NCBI RefSeq assembly: GCF_020329435.1
Contig: NZ_JAGKJK010000009.1
Location: 186,001 to 250,000, forward strand
Direction: 5' to 3'
Length of the DNA: 64,000 bases
Origin: Bradyrhizobium hereditatis
Lineage (GTDB): Bacteria > Pseudomonadota > Alphaproteobacteria > Rhizobiales > Xanthobacteraceae
This document shows, in pieces, positions 51,044 to 60,837 of the stretch (positions within the stretch are counted from its first letter, which is position 1; each line of letters starts with the position of its first letter). A program made the translations under genes and the position numbers. Under the pieces are notes generated by a model. That model saw only the letters and a program-made list of their open reading frames with translations. It was not told the DNA's origin and did no database searches.

Positions 51044-51464
51044 TAACTCCGTCCGTCTCACCGCAGATGAGGGGCGTCGGCCATCGTCACCAACGTGCAG
51101 TGGGATGCGATGGACGCGGATGGCGCGATAGACGTTGCGCGCCGGATGCGTACGGCGAAGTCGTGTGGTCCTGATGTCGCGGTGCTGGCATTAAGTCTCC
51201 AAGAGAAGCGAAACTTCTCGGAGGCGACGGTGGCAAAAGAGCCGTTCGCCGGGAAGATCACGTATAAGCCGTAAAGCCATTGCGCAGGGAAGGCCGGAGT
51301 GTTTCCGCTGTACCTGTATGCTCGTGTGCGTTTCCTTTATGCGCAACGGCACACGAGACCGCGGGTGCGGCGCGCACCCGGTCTTCCCTGCGCCCTCTGA
51401 TAAGAGGGCGGGAAATTCTGAGCAAAGCTCGGGCAGTTCATGTCGCGAGATCGCGAAGTCATAC
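51044..51464. repeat. Longer interspersed element of bradyrhizobial type (non-coding or decayed)
   Basis: Blocks such as CGTCACCAACGTGCAGTGGG, GGCGAAGTCGTGTGGTCCTGA, AAGCCGTAAAGCCATTGCGC and GCACACGAGACCGCGGGTGC match, from memory, an element found many times in Bradyrhizobium genomes and often mis-annotated as short hypothetical proteins containing TGCAPHPRSRVP-like text on the minus strand. Frames here have no ribosome sites. Confidence 0.45.
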
Positions 51465-51471
51465 TCGGTCG

Positions 51472-51570
51472 TCGTCACCCGCGAAGGCGGGTGACCCAGT
51501 ATCCCAGAGACAGCAGTGATTGAATCGAGAAGCCGCGGCGTACTGGATCCCCGCGTCCGCGGGGATGACA
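51472..51570. repeat. GTCATCCCCGC-type mosaic repeat, second copy
   Basis: CACCCGCGAAGGCGGGTGACCCAGTAT pairs in pattern with TACTGGATCCCCGCGTCCGC and GGGGATGAC at the other end, like the copy at 38511-38631. Confidence 0.7.
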
Positions 51571-51595
51571 GTCGAGTGTTGCGTCGCTACCTCCG

Positions 51596-51676
51596 CGTCA
51601 TTGCGAGCGAAGCGAAGCAATCCATTGTCACCCTGTGCGCGGAAGGATGGATTGCTTCGCTGCGCTCGCAATGACG
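51596..51676. repeat. CGTCATTGCGAGCG palindromic repeat, copy 2
   Basis: Same ends and inner AAGCAATCCATT/GGATGGATTGCTTCG as the copy at 45722. It lies just past the 3' end of the monooxygenase gene that runs on the other strand. Confidence 0.88.
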
Positions 51677-51701
51677 GGGAAGAGCCATGACGACGCTGAC
51701 G

Positions 51702-53312
<1,611 letters not shown>

Positions 53313-53647
53313 GTTCGTGCTTGGGGTGGTCAAACCTATCCGCTCCGGTATCCGCGGACAAACCCCGCATCGACGCGTAGCAGGGTTGCAGGTTTGCCGC
53401 CGGCCTTTCGACTTTACTCGCAGCCGTGTCTGCCCCTATCCTCATGGCTCAGATCGCCCAGCAAGCGGCGACGGTGGATGGGGAGGGAAGCGATGGCTCC
53501 GGCCGGCCGGATTTTGGTTTTGGGGAGCCGGTATTTACCCCGTCATTGCGAGCGAAGCGAAGCAATCCATGTCACCGCTTGCCGAGATATGGATTGCTTC
53601 GCTTCGCTCGCAATGACGGGGTGAGAGATGGGGCCTAAGGAAAAATC
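53313..53647. other. Gap of about 330 bases between the monooxygenase and the GIY-YIG gene
   Basis: The left 230 bases should hold the monooxygenase promoter; I see no clear box. The right part is a CGTCATTGCGAGCG repeat copy (53541-53618). Confidence 0.5.
53541..53618. repeat. CGTCATTGCGAGCG palindromic repeat, copy 3 (left flank of GIY-YIG gene)
   Basis: A nearly perfect palindrome. Its right 36 bases (53584-53619) are identical, in the same direction, to 54005-54040 on the other side of the GIY-YIG gene. Confidence 0.9.
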
Positions 53648-53935
53648 ATGAAACAGCCGTGTGTGTACATCATGGCGAGCAAGCGCAACGGTACGCTTTA
53701 CACTGGCGTAACCGCGAACCTGCCCAAGCGCGCTTTCGAGCATCGCGAAGGGCTGATGAGGGGATTCTCGAAGAAATACGGCTGCAAGATGCTGGTCTGG
53801 TATGAAGTGCACGAAAGTATGATTGAGGCCATTACTCGGGAAAAGCAGATCAAGGCGGGCAGTCGGGCAAAGAAGCTGGCGTTGATCGAAGCTCTTAATC
53901 CGGATTGGAAAGACCTCTACGAGTCGTTGATATGA
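53648..53935 (+). CDS. GIY-YIG domain protein (single-domain, YhbQ/UPF0213-like)
   Basis: 95 residues, the whole being one GIY-YIG nuclease domain. It begins CVYIMASKRNGTLYTGVTANLPKRAFEHREG, in which VYIM and LYTG are the GIY and YIG equivalents and the Arg and His of the next helix are catalytic-type residues; Glu61 in MIEAITREKQIK is the metal-binding candidate. Small single-domain members have poorly known roles. It has no operon partners and is bounded by direct copies of a palindromic repeat 30 bases before and 20 bases after it. It starts with a normal ATG after GGAAAAATC. Confidence 0.87.
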   Translation: MKQPCVYIMASKRNGTLYTGVTANLPKRAFEHREGLMRGFSKKYGCKMLVWYEVHESMIEAITREKQIKAGSRAKKLALIEALNPDWKDLYESLI

Positions 53936-53955
53936 TATTGCCCCGAACCCATCCC

Positions 53956-54039
53956 CGCCATTGCGAGGAGCATAGCGACGAAGCAATCCAGTCCGCCGCT
54001 TGCGGAGATATGGATTGCTTCGCTTCGCTCGCAATGACG
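53956..54039. repeat. CGTCATTGCGAGCG palindromic repeat, copy 4 (right flank of GIY-YIG gene)
   Basis: The left arm is diverged (CGCCATTGCGAGGAGCATAGCGACG), while the right 36 bases match copy 3 exactly. It ends 26 bases before the start of the GMC dehydrogenase gene. Confidence 0.88.
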
Positions 54040-54065
54040 GCAGAGACAGTTGAGAACAAACAACA

Positions 54066-55670
54066 ATGAACAAACACGATCCCGTTGACGTCCTGATCAT
54101 CGGCGCCGGCGCGTCCGGCGCGGCGGTGGCTTGGTCGCTGGCCGAAACCAAGATGCATATCCTCTGCCTCGACCAGGGCGGCTGGATGAAGCCGTCGGAA
54201 TATCCGAGCACCGGGCGCGACTGGGAGGCGAAGTTTTACGGCGAGTGGTCGACCAGCCCGAACATCCGCGCCCGGCCCGAGGATTATCCGATCAACGACG
54301 ACAACTCGCCGATCAAGGTGGTGAACTTCAACGGCGTCGGCGGCTCAACAGTGATGTACACCGCGCACTGGCCACGGCTGCACCCTTCCGACTTCCGCGT
54401 GAAGACGCTGGATGGCGTCGCCGACGACTGGCCGATCGACTACGAAACGCTGGTGCCGTTCTTCGAGGAGAATGACCGGATGATGGGCGTCTCCGGCCTG
54501 TCAGGCGATCCGCTGTCGCCGCTGACGCATCCGCCGATGCCGCCGCAGCCGCTCGGGCTCTCAGGCCCGCTGATCGGCAAGGCCATGAACAAGCTCGGCT
54601 GGCACTGGTGGCCGTCCGACACCACGGTCGCGACGATGGATTATGAGGGCAGGGCGCGCTGCATCAATCTTGGCCATTGCACGCCGGCCTGCGCGCAAGG
54701 CGCCAAGGCATCGACCGACATCACCTATTGGCCGCAAGCGATCCGCGCTGGCGTCGAGCTGAAGACACACTGCCGCGTGCGCGAGATCCTGACCAACGAG
54801 CACGGCATGGCCTCGGGTGTCGTCTACTACGACCAGGATGGCGTCGAGCAATTCCAGCCGGCCGAAGTCGTCATCATCGCCTGCAACGGCGTCGGCACGC
54901 CGCGGCTGCTGCTGAACTCAGTCTCCGGCCGCTTCCCCAACGGCCTCGCCAACTCATCGGGTCTGGTCGGCAAGAACCTGATGTTCCATCCCTATGCGCA
55001 GATCTACGGCTTCGTGAAGGAGCCGACCGACTCCAACCGCGCGCCGCCGACCTGCCTCTGGAGCAAGGAGTTCTACGACACTGATCTGTCGCGCGGCTTC
55101 GTCCGCGGTTACGGCATCCAGTTCGGCCGCGGCGCCGGTCCGGTGTTCGAAGCTGTCGCCAGCGAGCAGAAGGGCATCTTGCCATGGGGCGCGGATCATC
55201 ACCGCGTGTTTCGCAGACTCAATGGCCATCGCCTCGCGGTCTCCGCGATCTGCGAGGATCTACCCGAGGAGCACAACCGTGTCACGCTCGATCCCGTGCT
55301 GAAGGATAGCCACGGTATTCCCGCGCCGAAGATCGATTATACGATCAGCGAGAACAGCCGGAAGATGATGGAGCATGGGCTGGCGCGCGGCCGGGAGATT
55401 CTTGAAGCGGCCGGCGCGACCGACATCTGCATCAACAGCCCGATTCCCTGGGGTGGCTGGCACCTGCTCGGCACCGCGCGGATGGGCACCGATCCTGCGC
55501 GCTCCGTGGTCAACGAATGGGGCCGCTCGCACGATGTGAAGAATCTCTTCATCGTCGACGGTAGCGTGTTCGTCACCTCAGGCGGCGTGAACCCGACCTC
55601 GACCATTCAGGCGATCGCGCTCTACATCGCTGATCAGATGAAGCAACGCCTTGCCAACCTCTTCGACTGA
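54066..55670 (+). CDS. GMC-family FAD dehydrogenase (gluconate 2-dehydrogenase-type large subunit)
   Basis: 534 residues. FAD motif VDVLIIGAGASGAAVAWSLAE, FNGVGGSTVMYTAHWPRL, a Cys-rich CINLGHCTPACAQGAK, and the catalytic C-terminal pair GGWHLLGTARMG (His) and NPTSTIQAIALYIAD (Asn). These features resemble gluconate/sorbitol-type dehydrogenase subunits that pass electrons to a cytochrome. A small subunit gene follows after 7 bases; no cytochrome c gene adjoins. There is no signal peptide, and partner-dependent export is usual for the class. The substrate is probably a sugar, polyol or related alcohol. Confidence 0.88.
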   Translation: MNKHDPVDVLIIGAGASGAAVAWSLAETKMHILCLDQGGWMKPSEYPSTGRDWEAKFYGEWSTSPNIRARPEDYPINDDNSPIKVVNFNGVGGSTVMYTAHWPRLHPSDFRVKTLDGVADDWPIDYETLVPFFEENDRMMGVSGLSGDPLSPLTHPPMPPQPLGLSGPLIGKAMNKLGWHWWPSDTTVATMDYEGRARCINLGHCTPACAQGAKASTDITYWPQAIRAGVELKTHCRVREILTNEHGMASGVVYYDQDGVEQFQPAEVVIIACNGVGTPRLLLNSVSGRFPNGLANSSGLVGKNLMFHPYAQIYGFVKEPTDSNRAPPTCLWSKEFYDTDLSRGFVRGYGIQFGRGAGPVFEAVASEQKGILPWGADHHRVFRRLNGHRLAVSAICEDLPEEHNRVTLDPVLKDSHGIPAPKIDYTISENSRKMMEHGLARGREILEAAGATDICINSPIPWGGWHLLGTARMGTDPARSVVNEWGRSHDVKNLFIVDGSVFVTSGGVNPTSTIQAIALYIADQMKQRLANLFD

Positions 55671-55677
55671 GACCGCC

Positions 55678-56124
55678 ATGTCCGCAGCCAATGAACTGAC
55701 CGCAGCCCAACGCGACGATCTCCGCACCGTCGCCGCGATGATCATTCCCGCCAGCGACGAGTATCAGGTGCCCGGCGCCGACGACCCGGCGATCCAGGCC
55801 GACATGCTGGCGACGCTCGGCCGCGATACGCTGCTGGTTGCGCAGGCGCTTGATCATCTCGCGCGCCTTGCCGGAAAGCCGCTCGCCGAACTCGACGCAG
55901 CCAGGCGTGACGAGATCGCAAAGGAGTTCCGCGCTACCGGCGGCGTGGCGGCGGCGACGCTCGTCCGCGTCGTCCTGCAATGCTACTACCGCGACGACCG
56001 CGTGCTGCGTTCGCTCGGGCTCGAGCTGCGCGCGCCGTTCCCGAAGGGGCATGTGCTGCCTGAAGGCGATTGGTCGCTGCTCGATCCCGTGAGGGCGCGC
56101 GGTGGCCGGATGCGGATTCCTTGA
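55678..56124 (+). CDS. Gluconate 2-dehydrogenase subunit 3-like small subunit
   Basis: 148 residues, helical, with TAAQRDDLRTVAAMIIPASDEYQVPGADDPAIQADML near the start and CYYRDDRVLRSLGLELRAPFPKGHVLPEGDWSLLDPV at the end. The opening, ending in IIPASD, is the gluconate_2-dh3 pattern. Such subunits usually carry a Tat signal and escort the flavin subunit to the periplasm, but I see no RR signal here. The ATG at 55678 is 7 bases after the large-subunit stop, in an obvious operon. Confidence 0.7.
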   Translation: MSAANELTAAQRDDLRTVAAMIIPASDEYQVPGADDPAIQADMLATLGRDTLLVAQALDHLARLAGKPLAELDAARRDEIAKEFRATGGVAAATLVRVVLQCYYRDDRVLRSLGLELRAPFPKGHVLPEGDWSLLDPVRARGGRMRIP

Positions 56125-56212
56125 GATGGAGGCGGGTGGCGCTGCGCGCGGAGCGCAGCTCTTGCATACGCGGTTCCCGGCCACCATCTGAGAAAGCCGA
56201 AGGAATCTCGCC

Positions 56213-57232
56213 ATGTTGGATTTTACCTCAGATATCGCCGATGACGGGCCGTCATCGCGATCAGCCGCGCCTGCCGCGGACAATGATCGGGTTCTGCTCG
56301 ATGCCTATTCGAATGCCGTGATCGACGTGACCGAACGCGTCGGCCCCGCAGTCGTGCGCGTCGAGACCGGACCGAAAGTGCGTTCCGCGCGCGAGCGCGG
56401 CGGGCTTGGCTCGGGCATCGTCATTTCGCCAGATGGTTTCGTGCTCACCAACAGCCATGTGGTCGGGTCGGCGAAGGAGATCCGCCTGCGTGATACCGAA
56501 GGCTTCGTCACCGATGCCCATGTGCTCGGCGTCGATCCCGACACTGATCTCGCGCTGTTGCGGGCCGATGGCGCGCGCGACTTGCGCTACGCTTCGCTCG
56601 GCAATTCCAAGAGCCTGCGCCGCGGCCAGCTCGTGGTCGCGATCGGCAATCCGCTCGGCTTCGAATCGACGGTCACTGCCGGCGTCGTGTCGGCGCTCGG
56701 CCGCTCGATCCGCTCGGTAAGCGGGCGCACCATCGAGGACGTGATCCAGACTGATGCGGCGCTCAATCCCGGCAATTCCGGCGGGCCGCTGGTGTCGTCG
56801 GCGGCGGAGGTGATCGGCATCAACACTGCGATCATCAGCGGCGCGCAGGGCATCTGCTTTGCGGTCGCCAGCAACACCGCGCAATTCGTGCTGTCGGAGA
56901 TCATCCGCCACGGCTATGTCCGCCGCGCCTATATCGGCGTCGCCGGCCAGACCGCGCCGATCCCGCGGCGCCACGCGGTGGTCGCCGGCGTCGACAACAA
57001 GATGGGCGCGCTGCTGGCACAGATCGAGCCGGACAGCCCTGCAGCGAAGGCCGGCTTGCTGCCGGGCGATGTCGTGATCAAGCTCGATGGCGTCGAGATC
57101 AACGGCGTCGACGATCTGATCCGCGCCCTCGACCGCGACCGCATCGGCCGCACGCTGTCGATGGACGTGCTGCGGTTGGGAAGGTTGCGGGCGATCGACA
57201 TTCACCCGGTGGAGCGGAAGCCGGCGCGGTAG
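56213..57232 (+). CDS. HtrA/DegP-like serine protease with one PDZ domain (no signal peptide)
   Basis: 339 residues. Catalytic triad: His in LTNSHVVGSAKEI, Asp in DPDTDLALLRAD, Ser in GNSGGPLVSS. A single PDZ domain follows from about residue 245 (LLAQIEPDSPAAKAGLLPGDVVIKLDGVEINGVDDL). The N-terminus is acidic and polar (MLDFTSDIADDGPSSR) without a hydrophobic segment, so unlike DegP or DegS it is probably cytosolic. AAGGAA lies about 9 bases before the ATG. It stands alone between two unrelated genes. Confidence 0.88.
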   Translation: MLDFTSDIADDGPSSRSAAPAADNDRVLLDAYSNAVIDVTERVGPAVVRVETGPKVRSARERGGLGSGIVISPDGFVLTNSHVVGSAKEIRLRDTEGFVTDAHVLGVDPDTDLALLRADGARDLRYASLGNSKSLRRGQLVVAIGNPLGFESTVTAGVVSALGRSIRSVSGRTIEDVIQTDAALNPGNSGGPLVSSAAEVIGINTAIISGAQGICFAVASNTAQFVLSEIIRHGYVRRAYIGVAGQTAPIPRRHAVVAGVDNKMGALLAQIEPDSPAAKAGLLPGDVVIKLDGVEINGVDDLIRALDRDRIGRTLSMDVLRLGRLRAIDIHPVERKPAR

Positions 57233-57247
57233 CAGTGTCCTCAGTTC

Positions 57248-57333
57248 GTCATGCGCGGGCTCGACCCGCGCATCCATCAATTTTCGCAAGATTCTCTTCC
57301 TGGGATGGATTGCCGGGTCAAGCCCGGCAATGA
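57248..57333. repeat. Palindromic mosaic of GTCATGCGCGGG and GCCCGGCAATGAC
   Basis: Two nested hairpins: GCGCGGGCTCGACCCGCGC at the left and GCCGGGTCAAGCCCGGC at the right, with GTCAT/ATGAC ends and GATGGATTGC similar to the CGTCATTGCGAGCG family. It lies between converging genes. Confidence 0.75.
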
Positions 57334-57344
57334 CATGCGTGGTG

Positions 57345-58127
57345 CTACTGCCGCAACGCCGCCAGCAACTCGTCGGGCGCTTCGGCCATGATCATGTGGC
57401 CGGCGCCCGGCACGACGATCGTGCGCGAATTCGGTGTCGCCGCGGCAAGCGCCTTGCCGCCCTTCGCGGGCGTCATCATGTCGCGCTCGCCGAGGATGAA
57501 GGTCGTGGGCACCTTGACCTGCGCCGCGGCCGCGAGCGCATTTTGATACGTGTTGCAGGCGTTGAGATCGCTGTAGAGCACTCCGGGCCGCGTCTGCTGC
57601 AGCACGCGCTGCGCGCCCTGATGCATCCACAGTCCCGGCGCGAGGCTGCCGCCGAGCTCTGCCTTGAAGCCGAGACCCCAGATCGAGACCATGTCGATGG
57701 CATCGGCATTGTTGACCTCGGCGGCCTTGAGCAGTTCGGGGCCGACCGTCATCGTTCCGGTCGTGCCGATCAGGCTGAGAGCCGAAACCTTGTCGGGATG
57801 CCGCGCGGAGGTCTCCAGCGCAATCAGCGATCCCATCGAGTGGCCGATCAGCTTCGCCTTCGGCGCGCCGGCCGCGTCGAGCAGGGCGGCGGTCCAGTCG
57901 GCCATGTCGGCGATCGTCGGAAGCGGGCTGCCTCCCGAACGGCCGTGGCCAGGCAGGTCGGGCGCCAGCACCGAATAGCCGTGATGGGCGAACCATCGGC
58001 TGTGCAGCGCCCAGGTCGAATGATCGAAACCGGCGCCATGCAGCATCACCACCGCGGGCAACGACGGATCGAACGGACGGCCGCCGGTCGCAACGAACGT
58101 ATCAACGCCATTGACGGAGAGCTGCAT
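57345..58127 (-). CDS. Alpha/beta-fold hydrolase
   Basis: 260 residues. Oxyanion motif LHGAGFDHSTWAL, nucleophile elbow GHSMGS with Ser, a late Asp (ILGERDMMTPAKGG) and His (VPGAGHMIMAEAPDEL). It is a soluble esterase- or lactonase-like hydrolase of unknown substrate. It lies 3 bases after the metY stop, so it is co-transcribed with that gene. Confidence 0.87.
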   Translation of the reverse strand: MQLSVNGVDTFVATGGRPFDPSLPAVVMLHGAGFDHSTWALHSRWFAHHGYSVLAPDLPGHGRSGGSPLPTIADMADWTAALLDAAGAPKAKLIGHSMGSLIALETSARHPDKVSALSLIGTTGTMTVGPELLKAAEVNNADAIDMVSIWGLGFKAELGGSLAPGLWMHQGAQRVLQQTRPGVLYSDLNACNTYQNALAAAAQVKVPTTFILGERDMMTPAKGGKALAAATPNSRTIVVPGAGHMIMAEAPDELLAALRQ

Positions 58128-58130
58128 GGT

Positions 58131-59426
58131 TCAAACCTTCTGCGATGCGCGGAGCGCCTGGCCGAGATCGTCGATGATGTCGGATACGGTCTCGATGCCG
58201 ACCGACAGCCGCACCAGCTCCTCGCCGATCCCTGCGGCCTTGAGCTGCGCGGCATCCATCTGCTGATGCGTCGTGCTGGCGGGATGAATGACCAGCGTCT
58301 TGGCGTCGCCGACATTGGCGAGGTGGCTGATCATCCGCAGAGACTCGATGAATTTCTTGCCGGCCGCACGACCCCCCTTGATGCCGAAAGACACGATCGA
58401 CCCCGCGCCGCGCGGCAACAGCCGCTTGGCGAGCTGGTGGTCCGGATGATTTTCCAGCGCCGGATGCAGCACCCAGTCGACCGCCTTGTTGGCGGTCAGC
58501 GCCTCCAGCACCGCGAGCGTGTTGCTCATGTGGCGCTCCATGCGCACGCCGAGCGTCTCGACGCCCTGCAGCAGTTGGAACGCATTGGTCGGCGACAGGC
58601 AGGCGCCAAAGTCGCGCAAACCTTCCGTGCGGGCGCGCATGATGAAGGCGGCCTGGCCGAACTGCTCGTCGAAGACGATGCCGTGATAACCGGCATAGGG
58701 CTCGGTGAGCTGAGGGAACTTGCCCGACGCGTGCCAGTCGAACCGGCCGCCATCGACGATGACGCCGCCGATCGCGATGCCATGGCCGCCGATCCACTTG
58801 GTCGCCGAATTCATCACGAGATCGGCACCGAGCTCGATCGGGCGGCTCAGGAATGGCGTCGCAAAGGTATTGTCGATCAGGAGCGGAATCTTCGCATCAT
58901 GGGCGATCTGGGCGACCGCCGGAATATCCAGCACTTCCATTCCGGGATTGCCGATGGTCTCGCCGATCACCAGCCGCGTATTCGGCTTGATGGCGGCGCG
59001 AAATTCATCGAGCGCACGGGGCTTGACGAAGGTCGTCGTGATGCCGAAGCGCGGCAGGGTATGCGCGAGCAGGTTGATGGTGCCGCCATAGAGCGAGGCG
59101 GAGGCGACGATGTGGTCGCCGGCATTGAGGATCGTCGCGATTGCGAGATGCATCGCGGCCATGCCGCTCGCTGTGCAGATCGCGCCGACGCCGGCTTCGA
59201 GTGCGGCGAGCCGCTCCTCGAGCACCGCCGTGGTCGGATTGGAGATGCGGGTATAGATGTGGCCGGCGCGTTCCAGGTTGAACAGCGCCGCGGCGTGATC
59301 GGAATCCTGGAACACGTAGGACGTGGTCTGGTAGATCGGCACGGCGCGCGAGCCCGTCGCGGGATCCGGGCGCTGGCCGGCATGCAGGCTGAGGGTCTCG
59401 AAGGCAGGCGGCTTGGGTGCGGGCAT
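58131..59426 (-). CDS. metY: O-acetylhomoserine sulfhydrylase
   Basis: 431 residues of the Cys/Met-metabolism PLP family. Start FETLSLHAGQRPDPATGSRAVPIYQTTSYVF, the PLP site LVMNSATKWIGGHG with the Schiff-base Lys, and a C-terminal RLSVGIETVSDIIDDLGQAL. The length above 420 and the FDWHASGKFPQL insert fit MetY, which makes homocysteine from O-acetylhomoserine and sulfide, rather than MetB/MetC. An alpha/beta hydrolase follows in the same operon. No SAM-type riboswitch is visible in the 45 bases between it and the upstream pncB gene. Confidence 0.9.
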   Translation of the reverse strand: MPAPKPPAFETLSLHAGQRPDPATGSRAVPIYQTTSYVFQDSDHAAALFNLERAGHIYTRISNPTTAVLEERLAALEAGVGAICTASGMAAMHLAIATILNAGDHIVASASLYGGTINLLAHTLPRFGITTTFVKPRALDEFRAAIKPNTRLVIGETIGNPGMEVLDIPAVAQIAHDAKIPLLIDNTFATPFLSRPIELGADLVMNSATKWIGGHGIAIGGVIVDGGRFDWHASGKFPQLTEPYAGYHGIVFDEQFGQAAFIMRARTEGLRDFGACLSPTNAFQLLQGVETLGVRMERHMSNTLAVLEALTANKAVDWVLHPALENHPDHQLAKRLLPRGAGSIVSFGIKGGRAAGKKFIESLRMISHLANVGDAKTLVIHPASTTHQQMDAAQLKAAGIGEELVRLSVGIETVSDIIDDLGQALRASQKV

Positions 59427-59471
59427 GCGGGACTCGTCAGATCAACTTGTGGCGGGAAGGTAATCGATGGC

Positions 59472-60776
59472 TCAGACGTGAACAGCGGTGCGGACGCGCC
59501 CGGCATTGCCGAACACGCGCAAGTAACGTTCGATCTCGGACGGCGTACCGGTCGCCTTTTCGGGATTGTCAGACAGCTTGACCGCCGGCCGCCCGTCGAC
59601 CGACGTTACCTTGCAGACCAGCGAGATCGGATCGAGATCGGCGGAGCCATCCGGCGCACAGCCGACGAAGTCATTGGTGAGGTTGGTGCCCCAGCCGAAG
59701 GAGATGCGGACACGTCCGGTGAAGTGACGATAGGTCTCCTCGATCGAGTCGACATCCATGCCGTCGGAGAATACCAGCAGCTTCTCCTTGGGCTCGCGGC
59801 CCTTGTGCTTCCACCACTTGATGATGTCCTCGCCGGCCGTAATCGGCGGCGCGCTATCGGGACGGAAGCCTGTCCAGTCGGCGACCCATTCGGGCGCGTC
59901 GCGCAAGAACGTTTTGGTGCCGAATGCATCGGGGAGGGCGATCAAGAGGTTGCCGCCGTAGGTATGGCGCCATTGATCGAGGATGCGATAGGGCGCCCAG
60001 CGCAGCTCCTCGTCCGAATTGGCGAGAGCGGCTGCGACCATCGGCAGCTCATGCGCATTGGTGCCGATCGCTTCCAGATCATTGTCCATTGCGAGCAGCA
60101 CGTTGGACGTACCGGTGAAGGAGGAACCGAGACCCTCCTTGACGGCCTCGACGCACCAGCGCTGCCAGAGATGGCCGTGGCGGCGGCGGGTGCCGAAGTC
60201 GGACAGCCTGAGGCCCTCGAGCCTGCGCAGCCGCTCGACCTTGGACCACAGCTTGGCCTTGGCTCGCGCATAGAGCACGTCGAGCACGAAGCGTCCCTGA
60301 CCCTTGGTCACCTGGCGCGAGCGCAGCTCGTTCATGATCGCAAGCGCCGGAATCTCCCACATCGTGGTGTGGGTCCACGGTCCATGGAAGTGAAGTTCAT
60401 ACTGGCCGTCGACCTTGTTGAGCTCGTATTCGGGCAGGCGGAAGTTGGCGAGCCAGTGGATGAAGTCCGGCGAGAACATCTGGGTCTTGCCGTAGAACGT
60501 ATTACCGGCAAGCCAGATCAGCTCCTTCTTGGTAAAGCGGATGGTCCGCGCATGGTCGAGCTGCGCGCGCAGTTCGCCCTCATCGATGATCTCGGCGAGG
60601 CGGACGTGCTTGGAGCGGTTGATGACCGAAAAGGTGACACGCTGAGCCGGGTAGAGATCCCGGATCATCTGCAGCATCAGCAGCTTGTAGAAGTCCGTAT
60701 CGAGCAGGCTGCGCACGATCGGATCGAGCCGCCAGCCGTGATTATAGGTTCGCGATGCAATATCGGTAACTGCCAT
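59472..60776 (-). CDS. pncB: Nicotinate phosphoribosyltransferase
   Basis: 434 residues. Type-specific motifs: LLDTDFYKLLMLQMI at the start, SDFGTRRRHGHLWQ, GTSNVLLAMDNDLEAIGTNAHELPM with the phosphorylated His, and LVFSDGMDVDSIEE plus SFGWGTNLTND near the PRPP site. It converts nicotinate and PRPP, with ATP, to nicotinate mononucleotide in the NAD salvage pathway. It lies just downstream of a large molybdopterin dehydrogenase on the same strand; since relatives of that enzyme hydroxylate nicotinate, the neighbourhood may compete for or share nicotinate. Confidence 0.95.
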   Translation of the reverse strand: MAVTDIASRTYNHGWRLDPIVRSLLDTDFYKLLMLQMIRDLYPAQRVTFSVINRSKHVRLAEIIDEGELRAQLDHARTIRFTKKELIWLAGNTFYGKTQMFSPDFIHWLANFRLPEYELNKVDGQYELHFHGPWTHTTMWEIPALAIMNELRSRQVTKGQGRFVLDVLYARAKAKLWSKVERLRRLEGLRLSDFGTRRRHGHLWQRWCVEAVKEGLGSSFTGTSNVLLAMDNDLEAIGTNAHELPMVAAALANSDEELRWAPYRILDQWRHTYGGNLLIALPDAFGTKTFLRDAPEWVADWTGFRPDSAPPITAGEDIIKWWKHKGREPKEKLLVFSDGMDVDSIEETYRHFTGRVRISFGWGTNLTNDFVGCAPDGSADLDPISLVCKVTSVDGRPAVKLSDNPEKATGTPSEIERYLRVFGNAGRVRTAVHV

Positions 60777-60837
60777 GGCGGAACTCTACCGTGCCGCGGG
60801 CCGCCCAACTAGGGGGATTTGACCTCGGCATGGCAGC

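Larger units (their letters stand above)
50752..51701. other. 950-base gene-free stretch made largely of interspersed repeats
   Basis: From left to right: a GTAGGGTGGG palindromic copy (50763-50847), about 200 bases with nothing I recognise (50850-51043), a longer element at 51044-51464, a GTCATCCCCGC-type mosaic (51472-51570) and a CGTCATTGCGAGCG copy (51596-51676). Open frames here have no ribosome sites and coincide with the repeats. Confidence 0.7.

Noticed and set aside
51191..51478. Open frame on the minus strand with TGCAPHPRSRVP-like text
   Set aside because: Such text recurs, from memory, in many spurious database entries and comes from a repeated element; no ribosome site is visible.
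59427..59471. Possible SAM riboswitch before metY
   Set aside because: The gap between pncB and metY is only 45 bases and has no riboswitch core.
57330..60812. A 1160-codon open frame on the plus strand
   Set aside because: It is antisense to the alpha/beta hydrolase, metY and pncB, which have clear family motifs. Long shadow frames are usual in such GC-rich DNA.
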